NCBI GenBank assembly: GCA_029747585.1 | Contig: JAPEVF010000167.1 | Coordinates: 18,469-82,468, forward strand | From: Pleurotus djamor | Lineage: Eukaryota; Basidiomycota; Agaricomycetes; Agaricales; Pleurotaceae | DNA length: 64,000 nucleotides | Reading direction: 5' to 3' | Shown here: in pieces, positions 47,004-60,300 of the stretch | Position numbering within the stretch: position 1 is the first letter of the stretch | Layout of the letters: every line of letters starts with the position of its first letter | Program-made: the position numbers and the translations under genes | The notes under the pieces: model-generated | Told to the model about the DNA's origin: nothing | Seen by the model: the letters and a program-made list of their open reading frames with translations, nothing else | Databases searched by the model: none

Positions 47004-50000
47004 TTTGGTCTCTCGGTTTTGCTAAGTCACATTGTTTGCATCGACCGTGACCAGACCTTCGCTCCTCGTTCTGTCTGGCTTGCCCTCCGCTCTGCTAGCC
47101 GATCTGGAGCAGAACCCAGATCACCACAATTAACGGCTCTACTGAAGGCGCAAGGCCCCCGATCCTCGATGCGGCGTGTTTTGACGGCACAATGAATGAT
47201 GGAATGGTTGACGATGTGTAAAGTCAAACGAGGGACGGGGGAATGGGAAGAGTAATGTGTCCTCTGGAATATTTGGATACAATACTTTAGAAGGGAACCG
47301 ACGTTACCGACAAGTTACCGAATTGGAGAAGCTCGTCAACGAATGCGTACATCATTTCCCTCTCCCTCCCCGCGCTGCGCACTGAGTACTGCACCTTCGC
47401 TGCTTAGGTACCTATGTTGTCGATGCGAACACACTCAATCTCCGAGGCTGATCCGTACTATGGTGGCTAACTAGCCGGCATCAAGATTCTAGGAATACTG
47501 GTGTCTAGTGCACGTACGTCTTTTTTCTTCCTTTCTTTCCCCTCCTCTCACTTATTGTTGTCCCAAAGATCTCCAAACTACCCTATCCGCCCAGAACTAC
47601 GCAGGTTTAGATACGGAGCGACGTCTTCACGATTGCCTACGGATGAGGTCGTCCTTTCTAGATGGGTGGGCCGCTTTTGGCGAGGTAGATTCTTGGATCC
47701 CTTGCTTTTTGCTTTCTACTTGCCCCCTCCCCATTTATCCCCACTTTGCTATCCATGCTCACTCGATGCCGTCTCTAGGTCAACTCATGGATGCATGACT
47801 TCCCAAGTTCGACCACAGAGCCGGGTCTCTCCCCCACGCACCCTTCCGCAGACACCCCCAGCTGACGCTACCACAGCATGACACATTCTTCAAGCTTGAA
47901 TGTTGTCTCTACGATAATATGAAACTTGGGATATGGATGGACAGGGAAGATCGTAGGGTTACGTGGCCGATCGACGGAGGGAAGGAGAAAAACGAGCGAC
48001 TGCGAAAACGAACAGGATCGACTATCATGGACATTACCTTCTCCTTCACCAGCGACTCTATCCTTATCGCCCGCCATTGCCCACATCGTCACAGCCAAAA
48101 TCCATGGGGACCTCATCCCTGTCACATGCCCGTCATCCTAACCCGTCTCATCATGGGTTCTCTCATCGAATCGGTGTCAGTACCACCGTCATCGCTGCTC
48201 TCTTGCCTATCCCTGTTGTACACGGCACAGACGCGGATACCCCCTCTGCGGGGTGGTGTTTGGTGTCTTGGAAGAGGACTCTAGAAAGATGGACGACGGG
48301 GACAAGGAGCAGAGGAGGAGGAGGCGGGGGGACATGGATAGCAAAGGAACGGAATGTCGTCGGCTGGGTTCATGATAAAACCCCAATGAAGACTGGAAAG
48401 AGATTGTGGGTCGAGATGACAGATTGTGCCAGTCCCGGCGAAACCGCCACTGGTACCGCCATTGTCAGTCCTCGTTTTCGCGCTGCTAGTGCTTCGGGAA
48501 CACGGGGCTGCAGATTCCGTCGCTGTTGTTGATGACCTTCCCATTTGCACTTATTCGCAACGCTGCTCCGATGTGACACCTTACCGAGTACGTCTCCTTG
48601 TGTCTCCCTCTTCTCTCATCCCCTCTGGACAGTATCTCATAGATCCCACTGACGACGCGCTCATCCCATTCATCTTGCGCACGGACGGACACCATCGACC
48701 TCTCGGCGCCAAAATCCAAACATCCTCCCCCTCCTGTCGTGTCCCCCCAGACCGTCTATCTCTACCCTCTTCAAGAGGCGCATTGCCGTCTGCGGATGGT
48801 TGGATGTATGTGTTGAAGTCGCGAGAGGTCCGCTCGACGGTTGGATATGGGGAAAAATAGAGGGTATTCAGGTGGACGGATGGTCGATGAAAATGGCAAG
48901 GAAAAGAGCAGATTCCCCGCCTCCAACTGGGCGCACGAACACGAACATGAACTCGCCTATTGCCCTGTACCCCACCACCACGCGATCCCTTACTACCGCC
49001 GCTCACAACGTCGTCCCCGACAACCAGGTTAGCACCATGCCTTTGGACCGAGGAGCAGAGCGGATGAGGACTTTCTCTCTGTCACATCTCCGTTATTCAA
49101 ACCATGTCATTATTGGTTATCGCGTCGTCGCAGCCCTCCTCTGGTCGATGGCTATCGTACTTGGTACGGACGCGGATGCCCCCTCTGCGCGGTCGTGGTC
49201 GTGGAGTACGCTAGAAGGACAGAGGAAGAGGGACATGGATGGGAAGGGAAGAGCTTAGAGGACGTGGGTGGGGAGGTTCATGTTGGAAACGACGATGAAG
49301 ACCCTGGTTCCAGCGAAACAGACGCTGCTACGTACTGTCTTTCACGATTCTGATGGTTACGCGTCGATGTTGTCCCCTGGGACATGGACTCTGCAACGAA
49401 TACATGTCACATGTTGAACTAGGTTTCGAAGGAGACATTACCTTAAATCCTCGGCCTCGTGCTTCGACCCAGGTCTTTGATAACGACTACGAGGACGACC
49501 TCCTCATCCTCCGCCACCAGCTACCTCCCTTTTTGCCTACCCCTCCCACTACTCCGTCATGTTCAACGCTACCACCGCCGTCGCCTTCAAATCTGCCCTT
49601 GTTAAAACGTCGGTTGCTTGTGCAGTTCACGGACATACTGTCCATCCCTCACACCATGAATTGCGTCGCCCTGCTCGAATATTGGCGGCGTTGTGCCGTT
49701 GTAGGTATCTATCCAGGATGGTCTGTCCGCAGGTGTCCCTGGGTATGACATCACAGGGACAGCGTCTGATTGGCCAACAACTATTGATATTGACTCCGAA
49801 TCGGACCGACAACCATTTTCATGGNTTTTTTTTCCCACCGACGAGCTCGCTTCCTTCCTCAACGCCATCATCAACGACAATGCACGTTTAGCAAACTCGA
49901 GCTTGAACGCAACGCTCAAACTCCGGTTTTCTCGCTCTCTCCCCCGGCGATGTCGCTGGCCGCGACTCTCGGGCGAAGCCGTCGATATCATCCTTAGATT

Positions 50001-52080
50001 TTGAAGGCTGAAATTTCACCGGGGNCCCGGTGAGTTCTCTTCTCTGNTTTTTTTTGCTCGGCTACACTCATCAATACGCTAGATCACCGTTGGCGACCTC
50101 TTTGATGACACTGACCACCTGGTTCTGCCAATGTGCACCCGCGACCATTCAACTACCGCCCCTCTTGTTCTTCTTCCATCATTCCTGCCTACCGCTCCTC
50201 GATTCCGTGGCTCTGGTCGTGGCTGGGGGAGGAATGGATATTCTTCGGCATCAAGGATGAAACGCTCGAGATAGACGGCAGCCTCTCCGGAGCCGTCTGT
50301 ACCGTCGCTCCTGGTGCTTTCCTTTTATCACAGGACACGATGTGTATGTTTCCTCTATCCACCTCCTCTCCCTTCGCTCTGAACGTTGTCCCACAGGTCC
50401 TAACGACGCCACGCGTACGCCATCCATTCTGCGCACGGACCACCTACCAAGCGCCCGCAAGTAACCCCTCCCCTCCGTCTCTTCAATCGTCCTGTGTTCA
50501 TCCCTTCGCTCTAACGTCTCTCACAGACCCCCTCTCTACTCCTGCCTCGAGATGGGCGTTGTCGTCTGTCGGTGTCGGTGGTCGGATGTATCCGTTCAAG
50601 ATGGAAGGGAAGGAAAATCCTTGTCTTTGCTCAGGTCCTGCTGGTGTCGGTACTCGTGTTGATGCTGGGGCTGTTATCCACGGCGGTGTCATTCTTGGTC
50701 CTAGTGATGGTTCCAGTTGAGTTGTGAAAGGAATTGCCGGCGCCGGTATCGAGTCCTGACATATCGGTAAGTACTCGAGCATCTTGTTCCCGTCTTCCCT
50801 CCTTCCCTCCTCCCTCCTCCATCCTTCGCTATCTTCCCTGTGATCTTCCCCTCCCATACCCCGCTGACTCAATCTCCTCTAGGCTATACGACCTCCAGTG
50901 CATAACATCTAGATATCTGTCGTTCAAATTGGGGAATGGCAAGTACCCACCTCGTCTGCGAACACGCATCAAGTCGTTCCTTCCCGAACGTCCATTACGT
51001 AGTGACTTGGACATTGGGTGTTGATGAATGGTGGAGTTGGCGAGGTCGATGGATGATGGAGTAGGATGGGAAGTCAAGGGATCGGCTCCCTCCTACCACG
51101 ACCACGACCAATGCTGTGTTCTTCTCCACCACCGTCACCACCACCGCTTTCCTCTTCACCCCCAACCCCACCCCCAACGTCCCCGAGGACGTTCAAGTCG
51201 TCACCACCCCACCGAACAGCATTCAGATTCAGTCGCGTAGAAGAGGAGGTCGTCTGCGCGCGCTTCCTTCCTTATCGACATCATCCCTTTATTGGTCCCC
51301 AAGCAGCACACAAGTATCACCGCCGTCACTTTCGCATGGATATAGTGTGGATGGTCTCTGTGTGGGGNTGGGGGTAGGATTTCTGGAGCGACCGCGTCAA
51401 GGACGATGGTCGACGGAGGAAGGTCGTGGCAGGAAGATGAACACGGGAAGGATGGGCAAGGGTCAGTAGGGTTCGCTCGGGGCACGTTGGGGCACGTTGA
51501 AGATGAAGCAGGTACAAGGAGGACGGGGGTGTGTCGGAGGAATTAGGCAGGAGATGGATGACTGTGACCATGAACATGTGCTACGGCGGACCCAAAGCGA
51601 CTGGCTCTCTTCCTCCTCCGCCATGATCGTTATCGCTTGAGGTGGACGACCGGGGGAGATGCTGCACAAACGCTCCAGCCTTCCCTCCCTCTTCACTTTG
51701 AACATTTCCTCAGAGGTCTCAAGAACGACGTGAACTCTTTACTCCACCCCATCGTCGACACGAACCTCCTCTTAGGCATTCAATTATTCAGGCATCCCAT
51801 CTCTAGCCGTCTCTTCACACACCCATCCTTTTGTCGCTCAACTCCTACCATGTCAGGGTATGCCTCTTCGCCCTTCTCAGAACAGGAATTTTCGTCGATG
51901 GGGTTGCAAAGCGGAAGGAAGAAGGAAACGGCTCCTTTGTCGCACCCGCGACCAAACCCATGACAACGATCATTACCTCGGCCAGCCTCGTCGCCCTTTT
52001 CCTCCATACCATTCGACGTCAACGTCGCCGCAGACGTTCAGGTACACATTACACGGGCCCGAAATCGAGAAGATTATAGG

Positions 52081-52135
52081 TCATAGATGAGGAGAAGGTC
52101 GTAGGTCATAGATGAGGAGAAGGTCGTAGGTCGTC
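52081..52135 (+). repeat. 25-base tandem duplication in U6
   Basis: A 25-base unit starting TCATAGATGAGG and ending GTCGTAGG is repeated twice in direct tandem with a partial third copy. It is a local slippage-type duplication confined to this unit. Confidence 0.8.
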
Positions 52136-54523
52136 TCCGTCTCTGCCGTTTGCATGTACCTTCTGTCACACGAACCATCTCATCGTCAATCCACTGGAAC
52201 CAGTAAAGGATCACCGCAGCTACTCCCTTTCGCTGGCTCACGATTGCTTTCCGGAGAGGTGCTGTGGGTCGAGGAGGAGGGGGATGATCGAAGAAGACAT
52301 ACAAGGAGATGTGTACGGGGGAATACAAGGGAAGGAGTATTGAATGTAGTCAGTGTGTTCTCTCTGGAACGATCAAGACAGTGGGGAGGTGAAGAAGGTC
52401 GATAGTCATGCATCATGGTAGATCCTCATCACAAGAAACCATACGTTGGTATTGCCGACTTCGTTCACGGCTCCGACAAAGCTGAAGCTGGTACTTGTAC
52501 TGGTCCTGCTAGCTCAGTCAACGATCACTCTATGTATGAATATCTTAGATCTCATGCTGATATGTACATCAGTAATTACGGTCGTCCTGCATTCATGTAT
52601 CACTCCCTCAATATTACTGCTAACTCCAGTCTCTCTAGGCGATCCTCTCCTACGGGGATCTCCATTCCAGACTGCTCCCAGCAGCATCGCTCCTTCAACC
52701 GCGAACATTGGTTGTTTGGGTCGGTTGAACGTAAGGTATGGAAGGATGGAGAGGACGATGATGGAGGAGGAGAAGTTGGACAGCGTGGACGGACTCTGCT
52801 CCCAGCGAAACCGGCTCTGGTTCTGACATTTCCGTTCATGGGTTCGCTGAAGCTGGAACCGATGTCAGTGCTGTATTCTACATTCAGTTCGACAAACCCT
52901 TCACCTAAGATACCGAGCGACTAGGCCTTTTTATTGACTACGTCTACCACGTTGTCCACCTAACGTCCGTCGTGGCTCCCCACCTACCTGAGCCCTCAGG
53001 CGTCCGAGCGATTCACCCCGGTCGACATCCTCGTTGATATCCGTGTTGAAGGCATGCGTCCTACGGCGCGGTCTGAGATGCGGTGCGTTTGGTGGTGATA
53101 TCAACTGTGGGATCGGTGAAGGCATTGGACCAGGGTGGTGAAGACGAAGACGACAAAGAAGGGCAAGACACCCATCGGGGGCTATGTCATATCATGTGCA
53201 CACTTCCCGGTCAGCACGTTTCCTGCTGCGATCTATTGAGAGGTCGTAGGGCTCATCATCGCTTGGAATTTATATTCACCACCTCTACCTGCCTTATTAC
53301 CGCCATACTCAAGGCCGCCGTGGACGTATTCGAGGATCCACCCCCGGTTTCTGATATTGGAGCAACCAAAGGAAATACTTAACTCATCAGAGCCTCAGTG
53401 CCTCAGCGTCTCATCATGTGGATGATGTCCGTCCTGCGGCGTGGATATGGTTACAGTGGATGCTAGGTGAAGGGGAGCGCGAGCAGTGGGTTTGAGCAGG
53501 AATAGGAAGATGGCGCGCAAGGGGGAGGAAGACGAAGAAACCGGGGAAGAAAGGAGTGGAGAAGGGATATCGACGAACGTGACGAAGAAGAAACCAAAAG
53601 CGAACAGGCCGTCCATACCAGAGCCACGACCAACTCCAAGATCATGCTACGGCCGTCCCCCTTATCGACACCCCGCCATTCTCGTCCAACTTTTCGAACA
53701 TGTCCTTGAGCGCTACCACTGAAGCTTTCTGCGGAGTTTCTAACGATCTTGTTGGTGCTATCGGTGGTGTTAATACTGCCACTGCGATTGGTGCTCAGAA
53801 TACGATTGGCAGTCGATGTTCGGGCTACCACGAACGGAATTCGCCGAGGCTTGTTGCTCTTGTCGATCTGGACGTTCCCAAATTTCGCGGCCCATCGATT
53901 GCGCACGGATCTGCTTGCATCGCGTTCCTCGCCCTTGCCTTCTGCTCATTTACACAGTGACTTTTCTTTCGTCGGGATCATGTACCCTGCCAAGGACTCG
54001 TAAGACAACGAGGTGGTTCGGAGGAAATGAGCAGGTTGAGCAGCAGGCACACTGTTCTCACCGATTTTGGCTCCCGGTGGTGCTCCTGCTGTTTGTTCGT
54101 GACGTTGGTACCTTTTCCCAGTGTTTTGTGGGATAGGATACTGTTTGTATCGTACCGCTTGTCAGCTTCGACCGAGTGACGGAGGCATTCGTTGCTGCGC
54201 TCGTACTTCTTTCCCTGTCGTGTGCCCTACCTCCAGCTCACAGCACAATACATCAATCAACGGCCAGCTAGCGATTACGCTTGGGTTTAAACCAGTAGAA
54301 AGCTTCCGGTCCAGATTCGTCCTCGTATCTAATAATCTATTCATTTCGTCAAGCAATCGATGAATCGTTCAACTTGAAACATGAATGCCTTGCTCTGTCC
54401 ATGAGGTCAGGACTGTACCAAGACGGTTATGACTGGCCTCGTACTTTCGTCGAGTGGTAAGGCAGAAATATGTCAGCCGATTCCTCCCCCCTTAAACAAC
54501 GACTCCCTTCTGATTCCCCAGCC

Positions 54524-55906
54524 ATGCCTCTACTTGTGAGCGCATCTCCATACTATGGCTTTTTCTTTTTNGACGTCCTAATCCCCCTTGACCTTCATTC
54601 TCTACAAGCGTCCAGCGCGGCTTTTTGATGTAGAAGAGGGACGCTTCGTGAAACCCGAGGACATTTCGAAGGACTTCCGATACGCTATTCTGTCCCACCG
54701 CTGGGAAGACCCAGAGTTGAACTACAAACAGCTTTCGAGGGGCTTTCCCGCATCTCTCGTCCGAGGAACGAAGTTTGAGCACTTCTGCAAGGAGGCATCT
54801 GGGAAGTACGACTGCCGGTATGTTTGGATGGACAGTGTATGTATCAATCGGGAAGACACGGACGAGCTTACGGATGCCATTCAATCAATGTACTGGTATT
54901 ATCGACACGCCGAGGTCTGCATCGTCTACCTTGCCGATGCCTTTGATGGCAGGTCCTTCACCCTATCCTCATGGTTCACGCGCGGGTGGACATTGCAGGA
55001 ACTACTGGCGCCAACGAAGTTGGCATTCTACTACGGGGATTGGAATAGGGTCGACCGTCGGCGCAAATTTGATATCGAAAAAGTCGACCGATTCGATGGC
55101 AAGCCACAACAATCGGTCGATTACATCATACGGCTTGTTAGCGAGGTTGCTGGTGAGTTCGCGCAGGGCAATCCTTACATATATCTCCGCTAACCAAATC
55201 TCAATAGGTATTGATCTCAAACTGTTATACCAACACTACGAGCCCTCTCCACGGAATTATGAAAATGTGCTCAACTGGGCTAACTCCCGTTCCACATCTT
55301 GCGAGGAAGACGCTTCATACTGCTTGATTTCATTGCTCAATGTTTACCTTCCCCTGCACTACGGTGAAGGTCAATCTCGTGCACGTGTTCGACTTGGATA
55401 CGCCTGCAATCGCAGTGTCTACATTCATGAGCCTTTGTTGGGGCCACGTGTGAGTCAATCGTCTTCACCTTATGCCCAAAACCTGGTTTACGTACAACTA
55501 GGTCGGCGCGGGCATGCTTCTTCACAATAATCCCCCGCTCTGCGAGAAACATCGGCGGGGGAGAGAAGGCAACCCGTCCATTCTCCATGTTTTTCAAAGC
55601 GATCGATACACCTCGGAGCAGTTGGGGTTGATGATGCCACCAATCTGTGTGCTCGTCACTGCCGTCCCTATTCCCAAGAATGTCAAGGGCTCTGTGGAGG
55701 TATTGTTTCAACAGTTCGGTCCTCCACAACTGCTCTACTACTCTAAATCCACGGGACGGGAGGGTGGCCCAATTGGTGAACTGATCGCCACAGAGATGGA
55801 GGTCTGCGACGACTGTGCTTTCAAATTCTTCGGAAGAGTGGGTCCTTTATTTTCTGGTACATGGTCTCATTTGAAATGCTTACCCAAATCACTCCACCTC
55901 ATGTAG
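54524..55906 (+). CDS. HET4: HET-domain protein with CxxH/CxxC module
   Basis: Exons are 54524-54535, 54609-55152, 55208-55449 and 55502-55906; introns are 73, 55 and 52 nt and phases fit, giving 400 residues. The 4-codon first exon (MPLL) follows the family pattern; the first intron contains one N (54571) beside a run of T. HET blocks are AILSHRW (30-36), YVWMDSVCIN (from about 75) and WFTRGWTLQELLAP (126-139). SCEEDASYCLISLLNVYLP marks the conserved middle exon. CEKH is at 280-283 and CDDC at 368-371, 88 residues apart. The 3' end is uncertain: a GTGGGT near 55839 could splice to an AG near 55904 and add about 30 other residues, parallel to the GTAAGT donors in HET-B and HET3. It lies downstream of U6 on the same strand. 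Confidence 0.82.
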
Positions 55907-57339
55907 AGCCAACCCATGGACAAATCTGATTATATCAATGTAACTGTTTGTGAGAAGTCATTCCTTGCCAGACGGAATGACACTCGCAGAAGTGCCAAAT
56001 AAGATTGTATTCACATGGCCCTATCACGGCACCTATGATTTCCTCGTCATTTGTTCCTTCTCTAGTAGTCTTCAATGAGGAGTCATATGTATCTGTAATG
56101 ACCAATGTATGAGCGAATGAGATGGTGTTACAGGTTCGGGAAACAAACTCATTAGTTCTCCGAGGTATGGCCCTCGTTCCAGTGACACAATCTCGCCGCT
56201 GGGATACTGGAATGCAAGCGAGATACCTTGATACGTCTCGGGACCGAATGGAAGTTGTGATGAGGTGAGAATAGAGAGCTCGAGCACCAGGTTAAGCGGT
56301 ATGTTTCGTTTTACTTCGTCTCTCTTGTGCTTCTTCCGGTTTGGGGACCTACAAGAAGGCGAGTGAATAATTAAGCGGTTTCCTAGTCATAAGTGGCATT
56401 GAGCGTGAGCTCGAATTTACGTACGAGTCTAGTCGACGTGCGATACCAGAGGATGCGTTGGCATGAAAAGGTTTAAGAGACTGAGGAAAACGTTGAGGGT
56501 AGGAGGAGTAGAGGAGTAGGAAGCAAGTAAGAAGACTGAGGGACGAGGAACGGACCAGAAAATCCCAGCTCTCGACCATGAAGTCGATCGAGTATCGTCG
56601 AGCTATAGGATGCGACAAGAGAGTAGCTGAGCGGTTGGATCGGAACCGCAAGGGTAGGGGGGTGATTTCGCGCCGTGGATGATAGCTGGGGCGGTCAAGC
56701 AGCGAGAAAAAAAGCCAGAAAAGAGCTCTCAGATGACGCAGCCAAGGATGGTCGAAGAGATAGATAGGATGAGTAATAATCTGGCTGAGTACTCAGGACC
56801 TTTAGAATCAACGGCGGTGAGAGAAGGAGAGTAGCCATGTGAGATCTTCCCATTAGTACGGATCATACGATGGGTAGACGCGAGCATGGTTATAAGATGG
56901 CAGAATAGGTGAGTAAGTCGGTGGCAAGTTCGAGCTCCAGCTGTAGCACGAACACCTACGTATGTGCAGGAGGGCACAGAGGAGAGGGAGACTGGCGGTG
57001 GATTGTTCTTGTGGGCTGAGTTCGAGCACTGTGGGATACGAAGAGAGCGATTTCGAATAGACTCTGAGGGTCACCAACAGCTGGTCCGCAAGATGGCTTA
57101 GGTAAAGCATTGTCATCAGCAATTGACAACGACTTGGAGAAGAGGACCCACGGTTACGATGGTATCCGGTTCTCATCACGATTTCGGACAAAGCTCGCAG
57201 ATACAAGGTGCTGGCCCGAAGGGAAGGACAGACTAAATGTTGATGCTTGATGCGGAAATTGTTGGGGGAGAAGCAAAGGAGAGGAAGAAATATGTCGATA
57301 GTTTGTCAAAAATAACAACAAATTTTCGAAATAGACCGT
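55907..57339 (-). other. Unassigned region, possible decayed minus-strand gene
   Basis: The minus strand carries a series of moderately open frames: 57206-56853, 56977-56729, 56651-56349 and 56287-56072. The last contains LVLELSILTSS and GPETYQGISLAFQYPSGE, which reads like real protein. I could not connect them with consistent splice sites and do not recognise a family. No counterpart stands after the other HET genes. Treat as a possible old gene remnant. Confidence 0.22.
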
Positions 57340-60300
57340 GTGAAAGTAAAATCCCGAGTTAGCATATCAGTTTGCTAAGTCAGGTTGTGCTTTGTGCTTC
57401 CTCTTCGACGACCATAATTTTTGAAGGCGAGAAATTCAAAGGTCCTCTCTAGATCTTCTCGCTCCTGCTCTCAGACATCATCACCACAGCTGCCGGCCAT
57501 GTATCGTGCTCATGGACGGCAACAAGTTGGCCCCAAGACCTCCGATCCTCGATCCTCGATACCGCATATCTTTTATTATACGATGAATGGATCGGATGTT
57601 GTGGATGCGATGAGCGACGAAACACGGCAAGGAATTCTGCAATGGGAACGCTGCTGTCAGCGCTGGTGCTCTTGGAGGAGCTGGACGACACATTTGTACG
57701 TTGTTTCCCTCCCTTCATCCCCACTTTTCGGCCTGACTGTCGCTGTTTAGATACTCATGCTGTCGACTAGACTACGTACAGACCCGGATGCCGAAGCACG
57801 AGCTTTGCTTTCTTGCTGAGGCGGACATACCCATCCCATCCCATTCACGGACCACCATCAAGCTTCGCATGACGCATCACTTTGGCTGCTCGTATACCTG
57901 TACCCAAACCACGACAGCTTGGAACGACGAGGAAGAGATATTCTTACTCCAGGCTCTACTTCTGCCCACGGAGTATACGCTTCTATTGGGTAAGTCGTCG
58001 TTCTTCCTCCTCCCTCCCCTTTTCCTTCCCTACTCGCCCCCTTCTCTTTCATCCTACCCTTCGTTACCTCTTCTCACTCGACTTTCGTCTAGGCTAACTC
58101 AAGTCTTACCAAATCCAGCAATCCGCGCCTCCAACCCAGCCGTCTCTCATCCACGTCGCCTCGGCGGACATTCTGAGTCCACACTAATGCCGCACCAAGT
58201 CTACTCACAGCTCGGGGACTGTCTATTCGACGGGATCGAAGGGTTGTGACATGGGTGGATAGTGGAGGCATTCACTTAGACGGGTCGTTTATGGAAGGAG
58301 GACGAGGGAGAGGAAGTAATGGAACAGCCTCCCCACTAGCGACCGCAATCGCGATCACGATCACGACGACCACGAAAACCGTGACCTTCGCCACTACCAC
58401 CCTTCTCCTCATCGTTGCTCGTATCGTCATACCCAGCATACAGCCTAACACCACCCCACACGTCTCTGTCACATATCTGTTACCAAGACCATGTCAATCC
58501 GGGCCCTCTAACGAGGAAACGCCTACCGTCGCCTTCGCCGCCGTTCTCTACTACATGGATGTCTGACGCGGTATAGACGCGTGTACTCCCTCTGCGCGTT
58601 GCTTGCTGGGACTTACAGGGTGCTAGGAGCTTGGAACGCCGGTGGATTGACCAGAAATGAAGAGGAAATGGATGGCAAGGGAACGGAATACGTTCGGCAG
58701 GGTTCGTGTTGGAAAGGACGATGAAGATCATGATTCCAGCGAAACCGACGCTGGTGCTGCCGTTGTCGGTCCTGGCTCTTACAGTGCTGGTCGGATGCTG
58801 GTACTGGGAGCGCTACGAAGGATCTTCCGTCATATTTGCTGCGGTTAACGAGCCTGGACTATGCTACGACGACACGTTCAATCGACGGGGTGGGACCTCC
58901 CCAACTCCAGCTCAATCTCTCCAACATCGCGCATTCAAGCTTCCATCTCCTCATTCTATCTAGAGCACGGCAGCCACCCAACGGTATACTGGAGACGGAG
59001 GAGCTGGGATTCTCGGGGATAACACGTCTGGTGTGTGTACGAAGAAGGGTTGTCAATGTGCGAATGGGAGGAGATACTCGATGTACAATACGGCTTTCCC
59101 TGCCGTTGCAGGCAGTTTGGTTTCGACTACGCGTCCGGACCAACTAGCTCCTTGCTGGCCGCAACCACGACCTGCATATCCACCTCCGCTAGCGTTTCCC
59201 CTTCTTCTCCTACGTCCGCTGCCTTGTCGTCGTGCTCGACGCAGCCGTTACCGTCTACCGTTACGCTTCCCCCGCTCAAACGCCGACTAGTCGAACAGAT
59301 GAAGGAAGTACAAACACTCACCAGGCCAAGTTATCCTACACGTCCCAAAGTCTCGGCGGCTCGATCTCGCACACTGTTTGAGGTGCTTGCTTGTCATCTC
59401 TGCCACCCATGGTCGTCGTCGTAGGACCGTTGCTAGCAAGTATTTTGTCATGGTCGACAAGAAGAACATGCCACCGCCGTCGTTCTCAACCCATTCAAAC
59501 CTATCGTGCAGGATTTTTGTCGAGGTCTTGGCAGATGAGGCTCGGAGGAAGAAGAAGAGAAGGAGGACAATGAATATGGGTATTGAGGGAGTGTTTTCCG
59601 TACCGCTCGTGCTGGAAACGATAACTATCGTGGTGGTCACAATGACTGGGAAGGACGGAATAGGTCCCAAGACGCCGCTGCTGGTACTACTGGTCTCGGA
59701 CCTAGTTCCTTCTGCGCTGGAACAGGCATTTTTGCTGGTCGCACCATAACAAACCGCTCACCTAGCTTCCTCCAAGCGTCGTCGACCTCGATGTTCACGT
59801 TCACACGTCCCCATCCCCAAGCACCCCGACCTCTCAATGCATTGAGGAGATGAACCACAGTCATCTTGTATCCGACGTTCCACATCGTATCGGGGGTCTG
59901 CCTATCTTACGCGCGGAGAAGGCTGCGGTAGGTCAGGCAGGGGGACGAGGAGGGACTGGCGAAGGACTTGGATGAGGAAGGAAGGAAGACGATGAAGATC
60001 TGAAGAGAGGAGAGAGGATGAGCATGCCGATGAAGCTGGTTGAAGAACACGAACAGGTCGTCTATGCGACATCCTTAACCGAACTTTTCATTGTTGTACA
60101 TACGTACAGCGGGCTGTACCGGACACCTCACCATCCCGTCCCCCTCACGGCTTTTGTTCCTGCTCGCCGTTGCAAGGTGCTCGAGGTCATCGTTTTCTTG
60201 ATCCCAAGACTTCAAAGGGATCTAGTGCTCAGGAGCGTCGTCCGTTGGACAAGATAACGATGGCGGTGGTCCACAAGGTGGCTGCGGAAGGACATCTAAG

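Larger units (their letters stand above)
46970..53990 (+). pseudogene. U6: longest decayed copy of family U, preceding HET4
   Basis: Plus-strand modules: Ser/Pro exon (47508-47880, partner of 4577-4095 in U1); VIAALLPIPVVHGTDADTPSAGW (48187-48258); PGETATGTAIVSPRF (about 48434-48480); DPTDDALIPFILRTD (48646-48690); a second VVAALL...GTDADAPSAR (49129-49190); SSIPWLWSWLG (about 50192-50225); GPNDATRTPSILRTDHLPSARK (50396-50461); glycine-rich GVGTRVDAGAVIHGG (50644-50690); GTAAGT long intron (50769-50880); Thr-rich hydrophobic segment (51095-51165); LFLHTIRRQRRRRR (about 51999-52040); and SETGSGSDISVHGFAEAGTDVSA (52807-52875). Duplicate GTDAD modules suggest two fused units. N bases occur at 49825, 50025, 50047 and 51368. 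HET4 begins about 530 bases downstream on the same strand. Confidence 0.5.
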
